Of a DNA stretch of 40,116 bases, positions 1-7,778 are shown piece by piece. The stretch's first letter is position 1, and the number at the start of each line of letters is the position of its first letter. The stretch covers positions 1 through 40,116 of the forward strand of contig JAFKKO010000137.1 in the NCBI GenBank assembly GCA_017305455.1, written 5' to 3'. The notes under the pieces are model-generated. The model made no database searches, was not told where the DNA came from, and saw nothing but the letters and a program-made list of their open reading frames with translations. The translations under genes were made by a program, and so were the position numbers. This stretch comes from Hyphomicrobiales bacterium (GTDB taxonomy: Bacteria > Pseudomonadota > Alphaproteobacteria > Rhizobiales > Xanthobacteraceae).

Positions 1-501
1 CTTGTCCTGGGTCTGCGCCAGTTCGAGCTGCGACTTGGCCTTGTTGAGCGCGGTGGCGGCGGCAATGAAATCGTTCTGCGCCTGCACGGTGTCGGCGGCC
101 TCGATCACGAACAGCGCCTGCCCCTGCTCGACATGATCGCCCGGCTTCGCCAGCAGCTTGGTGACTCGTCCGGCATAGGGCGAGAACACCTGGGTCGAAC
201 GGTCCTCGTTCACCGCGATCTTGCCTTCGGTGACGTGTTCGCCCCGAAACACATGGGTCTTGGCCGGCGCGGTGGTTAGGCTGGCCCATTCAGCCTCGGT
301 CGGGGTATAGCGCAGCAGCCCCTTGCGGGACTGGCTGGAGATTTCCCATCGATCCTTGGGCTCTGAGGGCTGGCGGAATGCGGAGAAAACCGCGGCTCCC
401 CCCACTAGCAGCACGCCGGCGAGGCCAAGAGCCAGCTTTCCCCGGCCAAGGCTACGGAGAGAGGCAACGGTTGGTACCCATCGGGGTGGTTTCTCGGCCA
501 C
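1..501 (-). CDS. RND efflux periplasmic adaptor (HlyD/CzcB type), N-terminal part, 3' end outside window
   Basis: This is the first 167 codons of a membrane-fusion protein that would join an inner-membrane RND pump to an outer-membrane channel; the rest lies left of the window. After a short cytoplasmic leader comes one hydrophobic anchor (about residues 22-41). A segment with VNEDRSTQVFSPYAGRV and then GDHVEQGQALFVIEAAD follows. This is the biotinyl/lipoyl-like hairpin typical of CzcB/CusB adaptors, and it leads into a helical stretch rich in Gln and Ala. The start is a GTG at 501-499, preceded five bases upstream by GGAAAG; an in-frame TGA lies just before it, so no ATG start is possible. 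The substrate cannot be told. Metal efflux is suggested only by the VNEDRST-type similarity to CzcB. Confidence 0.8.
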   Translation of the reverse strand, partial: MAEKPPRWVPTVASLRSLGRGKLALGLAGVLLVGGAAVFSAFRQPSEPKDRWEISSQSRKGLLRYTPTEAEWASLTTAPAKTHVFRGEHVTEGKIAVNEDRSTQVFSPYAGRVTKLLAKPGDHVEQGQALFVIEAADTVQAQNDFIAAATALNKAKSQLELAQTQDK

Positions 502-636
502 GACGACTTTCCATCAGGAGTGCGAACACGTTGCCTAATAGGGCTGCTTTCCGTTTTTAAACAATCAAAAAAACGCCGTTGGCCCCGATTCCGGGCAGAT
601 TTTCAGCGGGGAGTTAATACAAACGTCATCCGGGCG

Positions 637-3600
637 TTAATGAAAATCCCGTGACCGAGGCAGAATTCGAACATTTCGTGGATGGCGCGCTCTCAGGACG
701 GGTTTTTCCGAAGAACGCTCACGCCCTGTCCCGTCAGAATCGTCCGACTCCGCGAGAGAATATCGCAGCGCATCCTTGGCCAGCCCCGTCAGATCGGCCG
801 TGCGGTCGATCAGACGCTCGGCCACCAGATGAACGACCCGGTCCGGACTGCTCTGGACCCGGCCCTCCACCATGATCAGCCGCGATCCCATCACCTCCTT
901 GCGGAACTGCGCCATGATCTTCGGCCAGACCACAATGTTGGCGATGCCGGTCTCGTCCTCCAGCGTCATGAACACGACGCCTTTGGAACTTCCCGGCCGC
1001 TGACGCACCAGCACGACGCCGGCGCAACTGACCCGTCGGCCATCATTGTCATGGGATACGTCCTGACACGGCACGATGCCCTCGCGCGTGAACATCGATC
1101 GCAAGAACTGCATCGGATGTCCCTTCAGCGATAGCCGGACGGTTTGATAGTCGGCCACCACCTGTTCGCCAAGCGGCATCTGCGGCAGCGGCGCGGCTCC
1201 CTCGTCCGGCTGCTCGCGCGCCGCGGCGGATTGGAACAGCGGCAGCGGCACATCGTCCGGCAGACGCCGTACCGTCCACAGCGCCGCGCGGCGGTCGAGG
1301 CCGAGCGAGCGAAATGCGTCGGCATCCGCCAGCAGGATCAGCGCGCGCTTGGGCAATCCGGTCTCGCGGGTGAAATCCTCCAGCGAGATGAACGGATGAC
1401 GCTCGCGCGCCGCCACGATCCGTCCGGCCCAGTCCTCGGCCGCCGGCCGGCCGCGCGCCAGTCTCAGCCGCTCGTCATCCGGATCGGCATATTTGAACCC
1501 GTCGATCTGACGAAAGCCCAGCCGCAGCGCATGATGCCGGCCGCAGCGCTCCTCCAGCGTATTGTGCGCATGGCTGAAGGATACGTCGATCTCGCGCACC
1601 GTAACGTCGTTGTTGCGGGCATCGCCGACGATCTGCGCCGGGGCATAAAAACCCATCGGCTGCGAATTCAGAAGACCGCAAGCGAACGCATCGGGATGAA
1701 AGCATTTCAGCCATGACGAGACATAGACAAGCTGCGCGAAACTCGCGGCATGGCTTTCCGGAAAGCCGTAACTGCCAAAACCCTTGATCTGCTCGAAACA
1801 GTCGCGCGCGAATTGCGGATCGTAACCGCGCGCGATCATGTTGCCGACCATCTTCTTCTCGAATTGCGGCATGGTGCCGACATTGCGAAACGTCGCCATG
1901 GCGCGGCGCAGGCCGTTGGCCTCCTCGGACGTGAATTTCGCCGCCTCGATGGCGATGCGCATCGCCTGTTCCTGAAACAGCGGAATGCCCAGCGTCTTGT
2001 GCAGGACGCTTCTGAGTTCGTTTTTGTCGCCTCCCTTCGGATAAGGATACTCGATCTCCTCCGGCTTCATTTTCCGCCGCTTCAGATACGGGTGCACCAT
2101 GTTGCCCTGGATCGGACCGGGCCGCACGATGGCGACCTCGATGACGAGATCGTAGAAATTGCGCGGCTTCAGGCGCGGCAGCATGTTCATCTGCGCCCGG
2201 CTCTCGACCTGAAAAACGCCGATGGATTCACCCCGGCACAGCATGTCGTACACCTCGGGCCGTGCATGCGGCACGTCCGCAAGCTCGTATCGCCTGCCCT
2301 TGTGATCCGCGATCAGATCGAAGCACTTGCGAATGCAGGTCAGCATGCCGAGCGCCAGCACATCGACCTTCATCATGTTCAGCGTATCGATGTCGTCCTT
2401 GTCCCATTCGATGAAAGTGCGATCGTCCATCGCGGCGTTGCCGATCGGCACATAAGTGTCGAGCCGGTCCTGCGTCAGCACGAAACCGCCGACATGCTGC
2501 GAGAGATGGCGCGGAAACTCGATCAGTTCGGCGGCAAGCGCGACGGCGCGGCGGATCATGCCGTTCTGCGGATCGAACCCCGCCTGCCTGACCTGTTGGT
2601 CGTCCAGACCATCGCCCCAGCTCCCCCACACCGTATCGGCGAGTGCGGCGGTGACATCCTCGGTCAGCCCCAGCGCCTTGCCGACATTGCGGATGGCGCT
2701 GCGCGGACGATAATGGATCACGGTGGCGACGATCGCCGCGCGATGCCGGCCATAGCGCTCGAAGACGTATTGCATCACCTCTTCGCGCCGGTTGTGCTCG
2801 AAATCGACATCGATGTCCGGCGGCTCGCGGCGCTCCTGCGACAGAAACCGCTCGAACAGCAGATCGATCTCAACCGGATTGACCGAGGTGATGCCCAGCA
2901 CGAAACAGACGACGGAATTGGCCGCCGATCCCCTGCCCTGACACAGAATGTGCCGAGAACGCGCATAGTGGACGATGTCGTGCACCGTGAGAAAATAATG
3001 CGCGTATTTCAGCCGCTGGATCAGCGCGAGTTCCTTCTCAATAGTTTGACGGATGGCGGGAGATACGCCTTCCGGAAAATACTTGCGGACACCGGCCCAT
3101 GTCAGATCCTCTAGATGCTGCTGCGCCGTCTTGCCCGGCGGCACCGGCTCATCGGGATACTGATATTCGAGATCCTTGAGCGAGAACGAGATCAGGTCGG
3201 CAAAACGGACGGTCTCGGTCAAAGCCTCGGGAAAATCACGAAACAGTTTCGCCATCTCCTGCGGCGTCTTCAAATGCCGCTCGGCATGCGCCTCCAGCGT
3301 TCTGCCGATGGCATGAATTGTAACCTTCTCGCGAATGCAGGTCAGCACATCCTGCAGCATCCGACGTCGCGGCAGGTGATACAGCACATCGTTGGTGGCA
3401 ATCAGCGGCACGCGGGCGACGGCGGCAATCCGCTGCAGGCGGGCCAGGCGGCGCTTGTCGTCGCCGCGATGGAACAGGCTGGCCGCGAGCCAGGTTCTTC
3501 CACCTTGCATCCGACCCAACGCATCGAGCACCGAAAGCAGCCTTCCGGCCTGAAAGCGATACGAGGGCACCACAATGAACAGAAGACCTTCGCTGAATTC

Positions 3601-3960
3601 CTCAAGGTCTTCGAAACGCAAATGACATTCGCCCTTCCCGGCCGCGAGCTTGCCCTTGCTGAGCAGCCGGCAAAGCCGGCCGTAAGCCTCGCGATTGCGC
3701 GGATAGGTCAGAATGTCCGGCGTGCCATCGCTGAAAACCAGGCGCGTGCCGACCAGAAATTTCGGACGATAACGAATCTTTCTGTTGCGATTTCCCAGTT
3801 CGGCATAGGCGCGCACCACACCGGCCAGCGTGTTACGGTCGGCAATGCCGATGCCGTACATTCCGTATTTGCTGGCGCGATGCACATATTCCTGCGGATG
3901 CGACGCGCCGCGCAGGAACGAGAAGTTCGAGGTCACGCCGATTTCGGCATAAACGGTCAT
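637..3960 (-). CDS. dnaE2: Error-prone DNA polymerase DnaE2 (ImuC)
   Basis: A C-family polymerase of 1107 residues that carries out mutagenic lesion bypass with ImuA and ImuB. It starts with the PHP domain (EIGVTSNFSFLRGASHP). The palm has GRGSAANSVVCFVLG followed by the catalytic-acid motif PPDIDVDF (about residues 380-386). Fingers and a helix-hairpin-helix region follow, and near the C terminus there is an OB fold (IANIVVWPKIMAQF). The length and the C terminus without clamp-loader extensions fit DnaE2 rather than replicative DnaE1. The ATG at 3960 overlaps the imuB stop (ATGA), giving translational coupling. The frame stays open upstream to 4311, but that part lies inside imuB and has no DnaE-like sequence. 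The operon is probably LexA-controlled through the box at 6306-6320. Confidence 0.96.
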   Translation of the reverse strand: MTVYAEIGVTSNFSFLRGASHPQEYVHRASKYGMYGIGIADRNTLAGVVRAYAELGNRNRKIRYRPKFLVGTRLVFSDGTPDILTYPRNREAYGRLCRLLSKGKLAAGKGECHLRFEDLEEFSEGLLFIVVPSYRFQAGRLLSVLDALGRMQGGRTWLAASLFHRGDDKRRLARLQRIAAVARVPLIATNDVLYHLPRRRMLQDVLTCIREKVTIHAIGRTLEAHAERHLKTPQEMAKLFRDFPEALTETVRFADLISFSLKDLEYQYPDEPVPPGKTAQQHLEDLTWAGVRKYFPEGVSPAIRQTIEKELALIQRLKYAHYFLTVHDIVHYARSRHILCQGRGSAANSVVCFVLGITSVNPVEIDLLFERFLSQERREPPDIDVDFEHNRREEVMQYVFERYGRHRAAIVATVIHYRPRSAIRNVGKALGLTEDVTAALADTVWGSWGDGLDDQQVRQAGFDPQNGMIRRAVALAAELIEFPRHLSQHVGGFVLTQDRLDTYVPIGNAAMDDRTFIEWDKDDIDTLNMMKVDVLALGMLTCIRKCFDLIADHKGRRYELADVPHARPEVYDMLCRGESIGVFQVESRAQMNMLPRLKPRNFYDLVIEVAIVRPGPIQGNMVHPYLKRRKMKPEEIEYPYPKGGDKNELRSVLHKTLGIPLFQEQAMRIAIEAAKFTSEEANGLRRAMATFRNVGTMPQFEKKMVGNMIARGYDPQFARDCFEQIKGFGSYGFPESHAASFAQLVYVSSWLKCFHPDAFACGLLNSQPMGFYAPAQIVGDARNNDVTVREIDVSFSHAHNTLEERCGRHHALRLGFRQIDGFKYADPDDERLRLARGRPAAEDWAGRIVAARERHPFISLEDFTRETGLPKRALILLADADAFRSLGLDRRAALWTVRRLPDDVPLPLFQSAAAREQPDEGAAPLPQMPLGEQVVADYQTVRLSLKGHPMQFLRSMFTREGIVPCQDVSHDNDGRRVSCAGVVLVRQRPGSSKGVVFMTLEDETGIANIVVWPKIMAQFRKEVMGSRLIMVEGRVQSSPDRVVHLVAERLIDRTADLTGLAKDALRYSLAESDDSDGTGRERSSEKPVLRARHPRNVRILPRSRDFH

Positions 3961-5561
3961 GCGAACAGTCCGTGCATGAACCAGCGAAACTGCCGGACCT
4001 CCCGCCGGTAGATGCCCTGACGATAAAGCCAGAACCGCAGCCCCTCCTTGTCCTCGACGCGAAAGTAATCGCGGGTGCGCGCAGACTTTGAAGAGGGCTC
4101 GGACCGGAAAGACGACGCGTCCGGCTCCATCCACCACTCCATCGCGATCCGCTCGGGGCCTTCGACACGCATCACGCGATGCTGCGACTTGCGCCATTTG
4201 AACTGCGCCGGTGGCCCATCGGGAAACATCGCCATCACCTCGATCTCTTCGGGCGGATCGAACAGCCGGAGCGGCCGCAGCGGCGGCTCCTCTTCGACCC
4301 GCGCCGGCCATACCGCACGCGCGGCATCATCGAGATGACGTTGCGCGGACGCGGTCAGCACCGCGCGTTCAGGAATGTGCGTGTCTTGCGGCAGATGGAT
4401 CACGACGCGCCGGCCACCGATCCGCGCGGCAATGCGATCGATCAGCATCGACACTTCGTCATTATTCTGCGCATGCGCGTCGAGATCGCGTTGCTCCTGC
4501 ACCACGGTCTCGACATGGCTGGCGGACAAGCGGATCAGGTCGAAACCAAAACCGGGATCGAGCGGATCGGCCAAGGCGTCCAGCCGCTCGCGAAACAGCC
4601 GCCCGATCGTCGCGGTCCGGGTCACCGGTTGCCCCGCCTCCACGCCAAGGCGCCGCACCACGCCATCGGTGCGAAAGAAGCTGGCTTCCAGTTGCCGCGC
4701 ACCCTTGCCGTGCCGCTCCATCGCAGCCACCAGCATCTGGGAAAGGTCCGCGAGCGCCGCCGCGATCACCCCATCGGTCGCCACCGGCTCGGCGAACCGC
4801 TTTTCCATCAGGTAGTCGGGCGCGGGCCGGCGCGGCGAGATCGGCGCATCGCGCTGTCCCAACGCCTGTTGCAGCAAGGAGGTGAACTGCGCACCAAACC
4901 GCGCGGCGATCTCATGCGGCGCGCGTGCGGCGACATCACCGATGGTCTTGAGACCGGCGCGCCGCAGCCCGTGCGTGATCGCATCGTCGGCGCCAAGCGC
5001 GAACACCGGCAGGCCGCTGACAGCGGCCGCCTCCCCGCCATTTGTCACCACACATCCCCGCCTCGCCCGTGTCAGCGTGCGGGCGCAGGCCGGCGTCGCC
5101 GCAATCGCCGCATTGACGATGAAACCCTGACGACCCAGCGCCTCGCACACCGCGTGCAGCATCGTCTGTTCACCACCGAACAGATGCGCGCAGCCAGAGA
5201 TATCAAGAAATAGGCCGTGCGGCGGATCAAGCGCGACCAGCGGCGTGAAGCGATCGCACCAGTCGGCGATGTCGCCGAGCGTCTTGGTGTCCGCCGTTTC
5301 ATCGGCGTCGAACACGCGGATGTCGGGACAGATCGCGCGCGCATTGGCGAGCGGCAGGCCGACGGCAAGGCCGATCGCTGCCGCGGCATCGTTCAGCGCC
5401 GAAATCTGCAGCGCGTTGTTCTGTCTGACGACAACGGCCCAGGGTCGGCCGCTATCCGGCGCGCCGCCCCCGCGCGACAACGCGCGCTTGATACGGTCGG
5501 TCGGCAGGCGCGGCAGCCACAGGCTGAGAATGCGCCGCCGGTTCACGGAAAAGGCACTCAT
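3957..5561 (-). CDS. imuB: ImuB, Y-family polymerase-like mutasome protein
   Basis: A 534-residue DinB/UmuC-fold protein that acts as the clamp-binding hub of the ImuA-ImuB-DnaE2 mutasome. The N terminus reads LSLWLPRLPTDR where active Y-family polymerases have a metal-binding aspartate, so it is probably catalytically dead, as is known for ImuB. GLFLDISGCAHLFGG is the typical second palm motif. Near residues 440-450 the stretch PLRLFDPPEEIEV resembles a beta-clamp-binding motif. The chosen start (ATG at 5561) gives MSAFSVNRRRILSLWLP. It lies inside the 3' end of imuA, so the two genes overlap by about 110 bases. The frame is open further upstream to 5903, but that section is antiparallel-free shadow of imuA. 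The stop overlaps the dnaE2 start. Confidence 0.94.
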   Translation of the reverse strand: MSAFSVNRRRILSLWLPRLPTDRIKRALSRGGGAPDSGRPWAVVVRQNNALQISALNDAAAAIGLAVGLPLANARAICPDIRVFDADETADTKTLGDIADWCDRFTPLVALDPPHGLFLDISGCAHLFGGEQTMLHAVCEALGRQGFIVNAAIAATPACARTLTRARRGCVVTNGGEAAAVSGLPVFALGADDAITHGLRRAGLKTIGDVAARAPHEIAARFGAQFTSLLQQALGQRDAPISPRRPAPDYLMEKRFAEPVATDGVIAAALADLSQMLVAAMERHGKGARQLEASFFRTDGVVRRLGVEAGQPVTRTATIGRLFRERLDALADPLDPGFGFDLIRLSASHVETVVQEQRDLDAHAQNNDEVSMLIDRIAARIGGRRVVIHLPQDTHIPERAVLTASAQRHLDDAARAVWPARVEEEPPLRPLRLFDPPEEIEVMAMFPDGPPAQFKWRKSQHRVMRVEGPERIAMEWWMEPDASSFRSEPSSKSARTRDYFRVEDKEGLRFWLYRQGIYRREVRQFRWFMHGLFA

Positions 5562-6249
5562 CACATTTCCATTCCATGAGCCACTGCCCAATGGGGCCAT
5601 GACGATTGCGGACAAGCTGGACATCGAGCATTGGCGCGCCCCAGACGCGCCATGCGTCATCCGGCGGCGAGCGCGCCGCGCGCACGACCCACCGCGTCTC
5701 CGCCGTACTGGGCGATGGCGTGGCCGCAAGGCGCAGCACCAGTCCGGTGACGCCGGAACTGCGCGCCGCCAGCGTGAGCTTGCGGCTGGCGACAAGATCG
5801 AACGCGCGCACCTCGCCCCAGACTTCCAGCACCACGCTGCCGAGCGCATCGCAGGCGAAGCCATCCGCTGCGATCCGGAGCGCCGTCTCCGCATCCGCGG
5901 CATGCACCATCACCACCTGCCGGGGATCGCAACCCAGCTCAGCCAACCCGCTGATCGACAGCGCGCCGCATTCGATCGCGGTGAAATCCTGCCTCACCCA
6001 CAACAGCGGCCGCCGCGCTGAGACCCGCCGTGCCAGTCCGGCGACAAACCCCGCCGCCGCGGCGCTCTGCCGCCCACCTTCGGCGAACACCTCATGCATG
6101 GCGCCTCGCGCCAGCCCGCCGGAAAGCGCCCCATCGGCCCCGGCATGACCAAGCTCCGCACGTCCGAAGGCGAGACCGCAAGCGCCCTCCTCAAGGCGCT
6201 CGATCTGACCCCGCAGACTCGCAAGCGTGCTGATGCGTGCGCCAGTCAT
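5452..6249 (-). CDS. imuA: ImuA, RecA-like mutasome protein
   Basis: A 265-residue protein of the ImuA family (a RecA/SulA-like fold), first gene of imuA-imuB-dnaE2. Typical stretches are MHEVFAEGG and PLLWVRQDF (the RecA-like core, residues 50-90) and the conserved C-terminal RNRHGPIGQWLMEWKCDEC. The Walker A loop is degenerate, as usual in this family. Residues after about 230 are read from DNA that also encodes the start of imuB in another frame. The ATG at 6249 lies 57 bases from a perfect SOS box. ImuA is thought to regulate or recruit the mutasome after damage; its exact role is less settled than that of ImuB and DnaE2. Confidence 0.92.
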   Translation of the reverse strand: MTGARISTLASLRGQIERLEEGACGLAFGRAELGHAGADGALSGGLARGAMHEVFAEGGRQSAAAAGFVAGLARRVSARRPLLWVRQDFTAIECGALSISGLAELGCDPRQVVMVHAADAETALRIAADGFACDALGSVVLEVWGEVRAFDLVASRKLTLAARSSGVTGLVLRLAATPSPSTAETRWVVRAARSPPDDAWRVWGAPMLDVQLVRNRHGPIGQWLMEWKCDECLFREPAAHSQPVAAAPADRPYQARVVARGRRAG

Positions 6250-6305
6250 GCGCCGCTCCCGGTGGTCAAGGCTGTCATCCTATGAAACGGATGACCAGCC
6301 TGATT

Positions 6306-6320
6306 GTTCATGATATGTTC
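6306..6320. promoter_or_regulatory. LexA-binding SOS box in the divergent intergenic region
   Basis: GTTC (6306-6309), seven bases, then GTTC (6317-6320) is an exact match to the alphaproteobacterial SOS box GTTC-N7-GTTC. It lies in the 151-base gap between imuA (starting leftward at 6249) and the radical-SAM gene (starting rightward at 6401). LexA control of imuA-imuB-dnaE2 is established in Caulobacter and other alphaproteobacteria. That the same site also represses the rightward operon is inference from position, 81 bases from its start codon. Confidence 0.87.
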
Positions 6321-6400
6321 TAATCAAGCAAACAGGCCATGGCGAGTCAACCGGACTCTTCATGGCTCGATTTTGCCAGCAGCAACAATGAGATCGACGG

Positions 6401-7633
6401 ATGAACCTGCAACGCAAGCTAGCCATCCTGGCCGACGCCGCCAAGTATGACGCCTCCTGCGCCTCCAGCGGCACCTCAACCCGCGACAGCCGCGACGGCA
6501 AGGGCGTCGGCTCTACCGATGGCGGCATGGGCATCTGCCATTCCTACGCGCCGGACGGCCGCTGCATCTCGCTCCTGAAGATCCTGCTCACCAACGCCTG
6601 CAACTACGACTGTCTCTACTGCATCAACCGCGCGTCCTCGAACGTGCCGCGCGCCCGCTTCACGGTGGAGGAAGCCGTGCAGCTGACACTCGACTTCTAT
6701 CGCCGCAACTACATCGAGGGCCTGTTCCTGTCCTCCGGCATCATCCGCAGCCCCGACTACACCATGGAGCAGGTGGTGCGGGTGGCGAAGAGCCTGCGCG
6801 AGGACCATCACTTCCGTGGCTACATCCACCTCAAGACCATTCCCGAGGCCGACGACGCGCTGATCGCCGAGGCCGGCAGATATGCCGACCGCCTCAGCAT
6901 CAACATCGAGGTGCCGACCGAAACGAGTCTCAAGACGCTCGCGCCGGAGAAGGACGTGCGCGCCATCCGTCGCACCATGGGCCGGCTGCGGCTGAAACTC
7001 GACGAGGCGCAGGAGAACGCAAGCGACGAGCGCGCGCCGCGCTTCGCGCCCGCCGGCCAGAGCACGCAGATGATCGTGGGCGCCGATGCCGCGAGCGACC
7101 GAACCATTCTTCAGACCAGCGCCAACCTCTACGGCTCCTATCGCCTGAAGCGCGTCTATTATTCCGCCTTCAGCCCGATCCCCGACGCCAGCCGCGATCT
7201 GCCGCCCCGCGCGCCACCGCTGTTGCGCGAGCACCGCCTCTACCAGGCCGACTGGCTGATGCGCTTCTACGGCTTCGAGGCCGAGGAGATCACCGATCCG
7301 CGCGGCGACGGCATGCTGCCGCTCGACACCGACCCCAAGCTGGCCTGGGCGCTGCGTCACCGCGAGCGGTTTCCCCTCGACATCAACACCGCGAGCCGCG
7401 AGGAGCTGTTGCGGGTGCCGGGCTTCGGCGTGAGGACGGTGGAGCGCATCCTCGCCGCGCGCCGCGTCGCCCATCTGCGCGCCGCCGATCTCGCTCGCCT
7501 CAACGTGCCGCGCACCAAAGCGCTGCCCTTCATCGTGCTTGCCGACCACCGGCCGGCGCCAGCGCTGCTCGACAGCACTCGCCTCGCCCCGCTGCTGCGT
7601 CCGCCGCCGCGGCAGTTGGGGTTCGGGTTTTAG
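6401..7633 (+). CDS. Putative DNA modification/repair radical SAM protein (TIGR03916-like)
   Basis: A 410-residue radical-SAM enzyme. The 4Fe-4S cluster motif is CNYDCLYC at residues 67-74. It is preceded by a family-specific leader with CASSGTSTRDS and GICHSYAPDGRC that adds more cysteines. The SAM barrel runs to about residue 300. A C-terminal helix-hairpin-helix (DINTASREELLRVPGFG, about residues 327-343) suggests DNA binding. This family is defined by genomic pairing with the DUF4130/uracil-DNA-glycosylase protein that follows here. Its substrate is not known to me. The next gene is 145 bases downstream, with a palindromic repeat in between, so cotranscription is likely but not certain. 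The divergent SOS box makes damage induction plausible. Confidence 0.88.
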   Translation: MNLQRKLAILADAAKYDASCASSGTSTRDSRDGKGVGSTDGGMGICHSYAPDGRCISLLKILLTNACNYDCLYCINRASSNVPRARFTVEEAVQLTLDFYRRNYIEGLFLSSGIIRSPDYTMEQVVRVAKSLREDHHFRGYIHLKTIPEADDALIAEAGRYADRLSINIEVPTETSLKTLAPEKDVRAIRRTMGRLRLKLDEAQENASDERAPRFAPAGQSTQMIVGADAASDRTILQTSANLYGSYRLKRVYYSAFSPIPDASRDLPPRAPPLLREHRLYQADWLMRFYGFEAEEITDPRGDGMLPLDTDPKLAWALRHRERFPLDINTASREELLRVPGFGVRTVERILAARRVAHLRAADLARLNVPRTKALPFIVLADHRPAPALLDSTRLAPLLRPPPRQLGFGF

Positions 7634-7643
7634 AACAATTCGC

Positions 7644-7732
7644 CGTCATTGCGAGGAGCGCAGCAACGAAGCAATCCAGATCGGATTCGCCGTGAGCGCA
7701 GGCTGAATTGCTTCGCTTCGCTCGCAATGACG
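7644..7732. repeat. Dispersed intergenic palindromic repeat (CGTCATTGCGAGG family)
   Basis: The left arm begins CGTCATTGCGAGGAGCG and continues to GAAGCAATCCAG. The right arm reads CTGAATTGCTTCG and ends CTCGCAATGACG. The arms are imperfect reverse complements around a centre near 7690. I recognise this as an intergenic repeat found in many copies in Bradyrhizobium-type genomes. It lies between the radical-SAM gene and the UdgX gene and could form an RNA hairpin in their transcript. Confidence 0.75.
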
Positions 7733-7778
7733 GGAGAGTATCACGGGCGTGCGTCCGTGACGAATGAGAGGAAAATTG

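Noticed and set aside
502-636. Possible terminator of dnaE2 (a T7 run near 570 on the - strand).
   Set aside because: The only hairpin before the T run has about four base pairs and is not next to it; too weak to annotate. Nothing else was seen in this gap.
1750-3114. A 454-codon open frame on the + strand opposite dnaE2.
   Set aside because: It covers the polymerase active-site region on the other strand and shows no family similarity; a shadow.
3961-4311. N-terminal extension of dnaE2.
   Set aside because: Composition-biased sequence inside the 3' end of imuB; the PHP domain begins right at the ATG at 3960.
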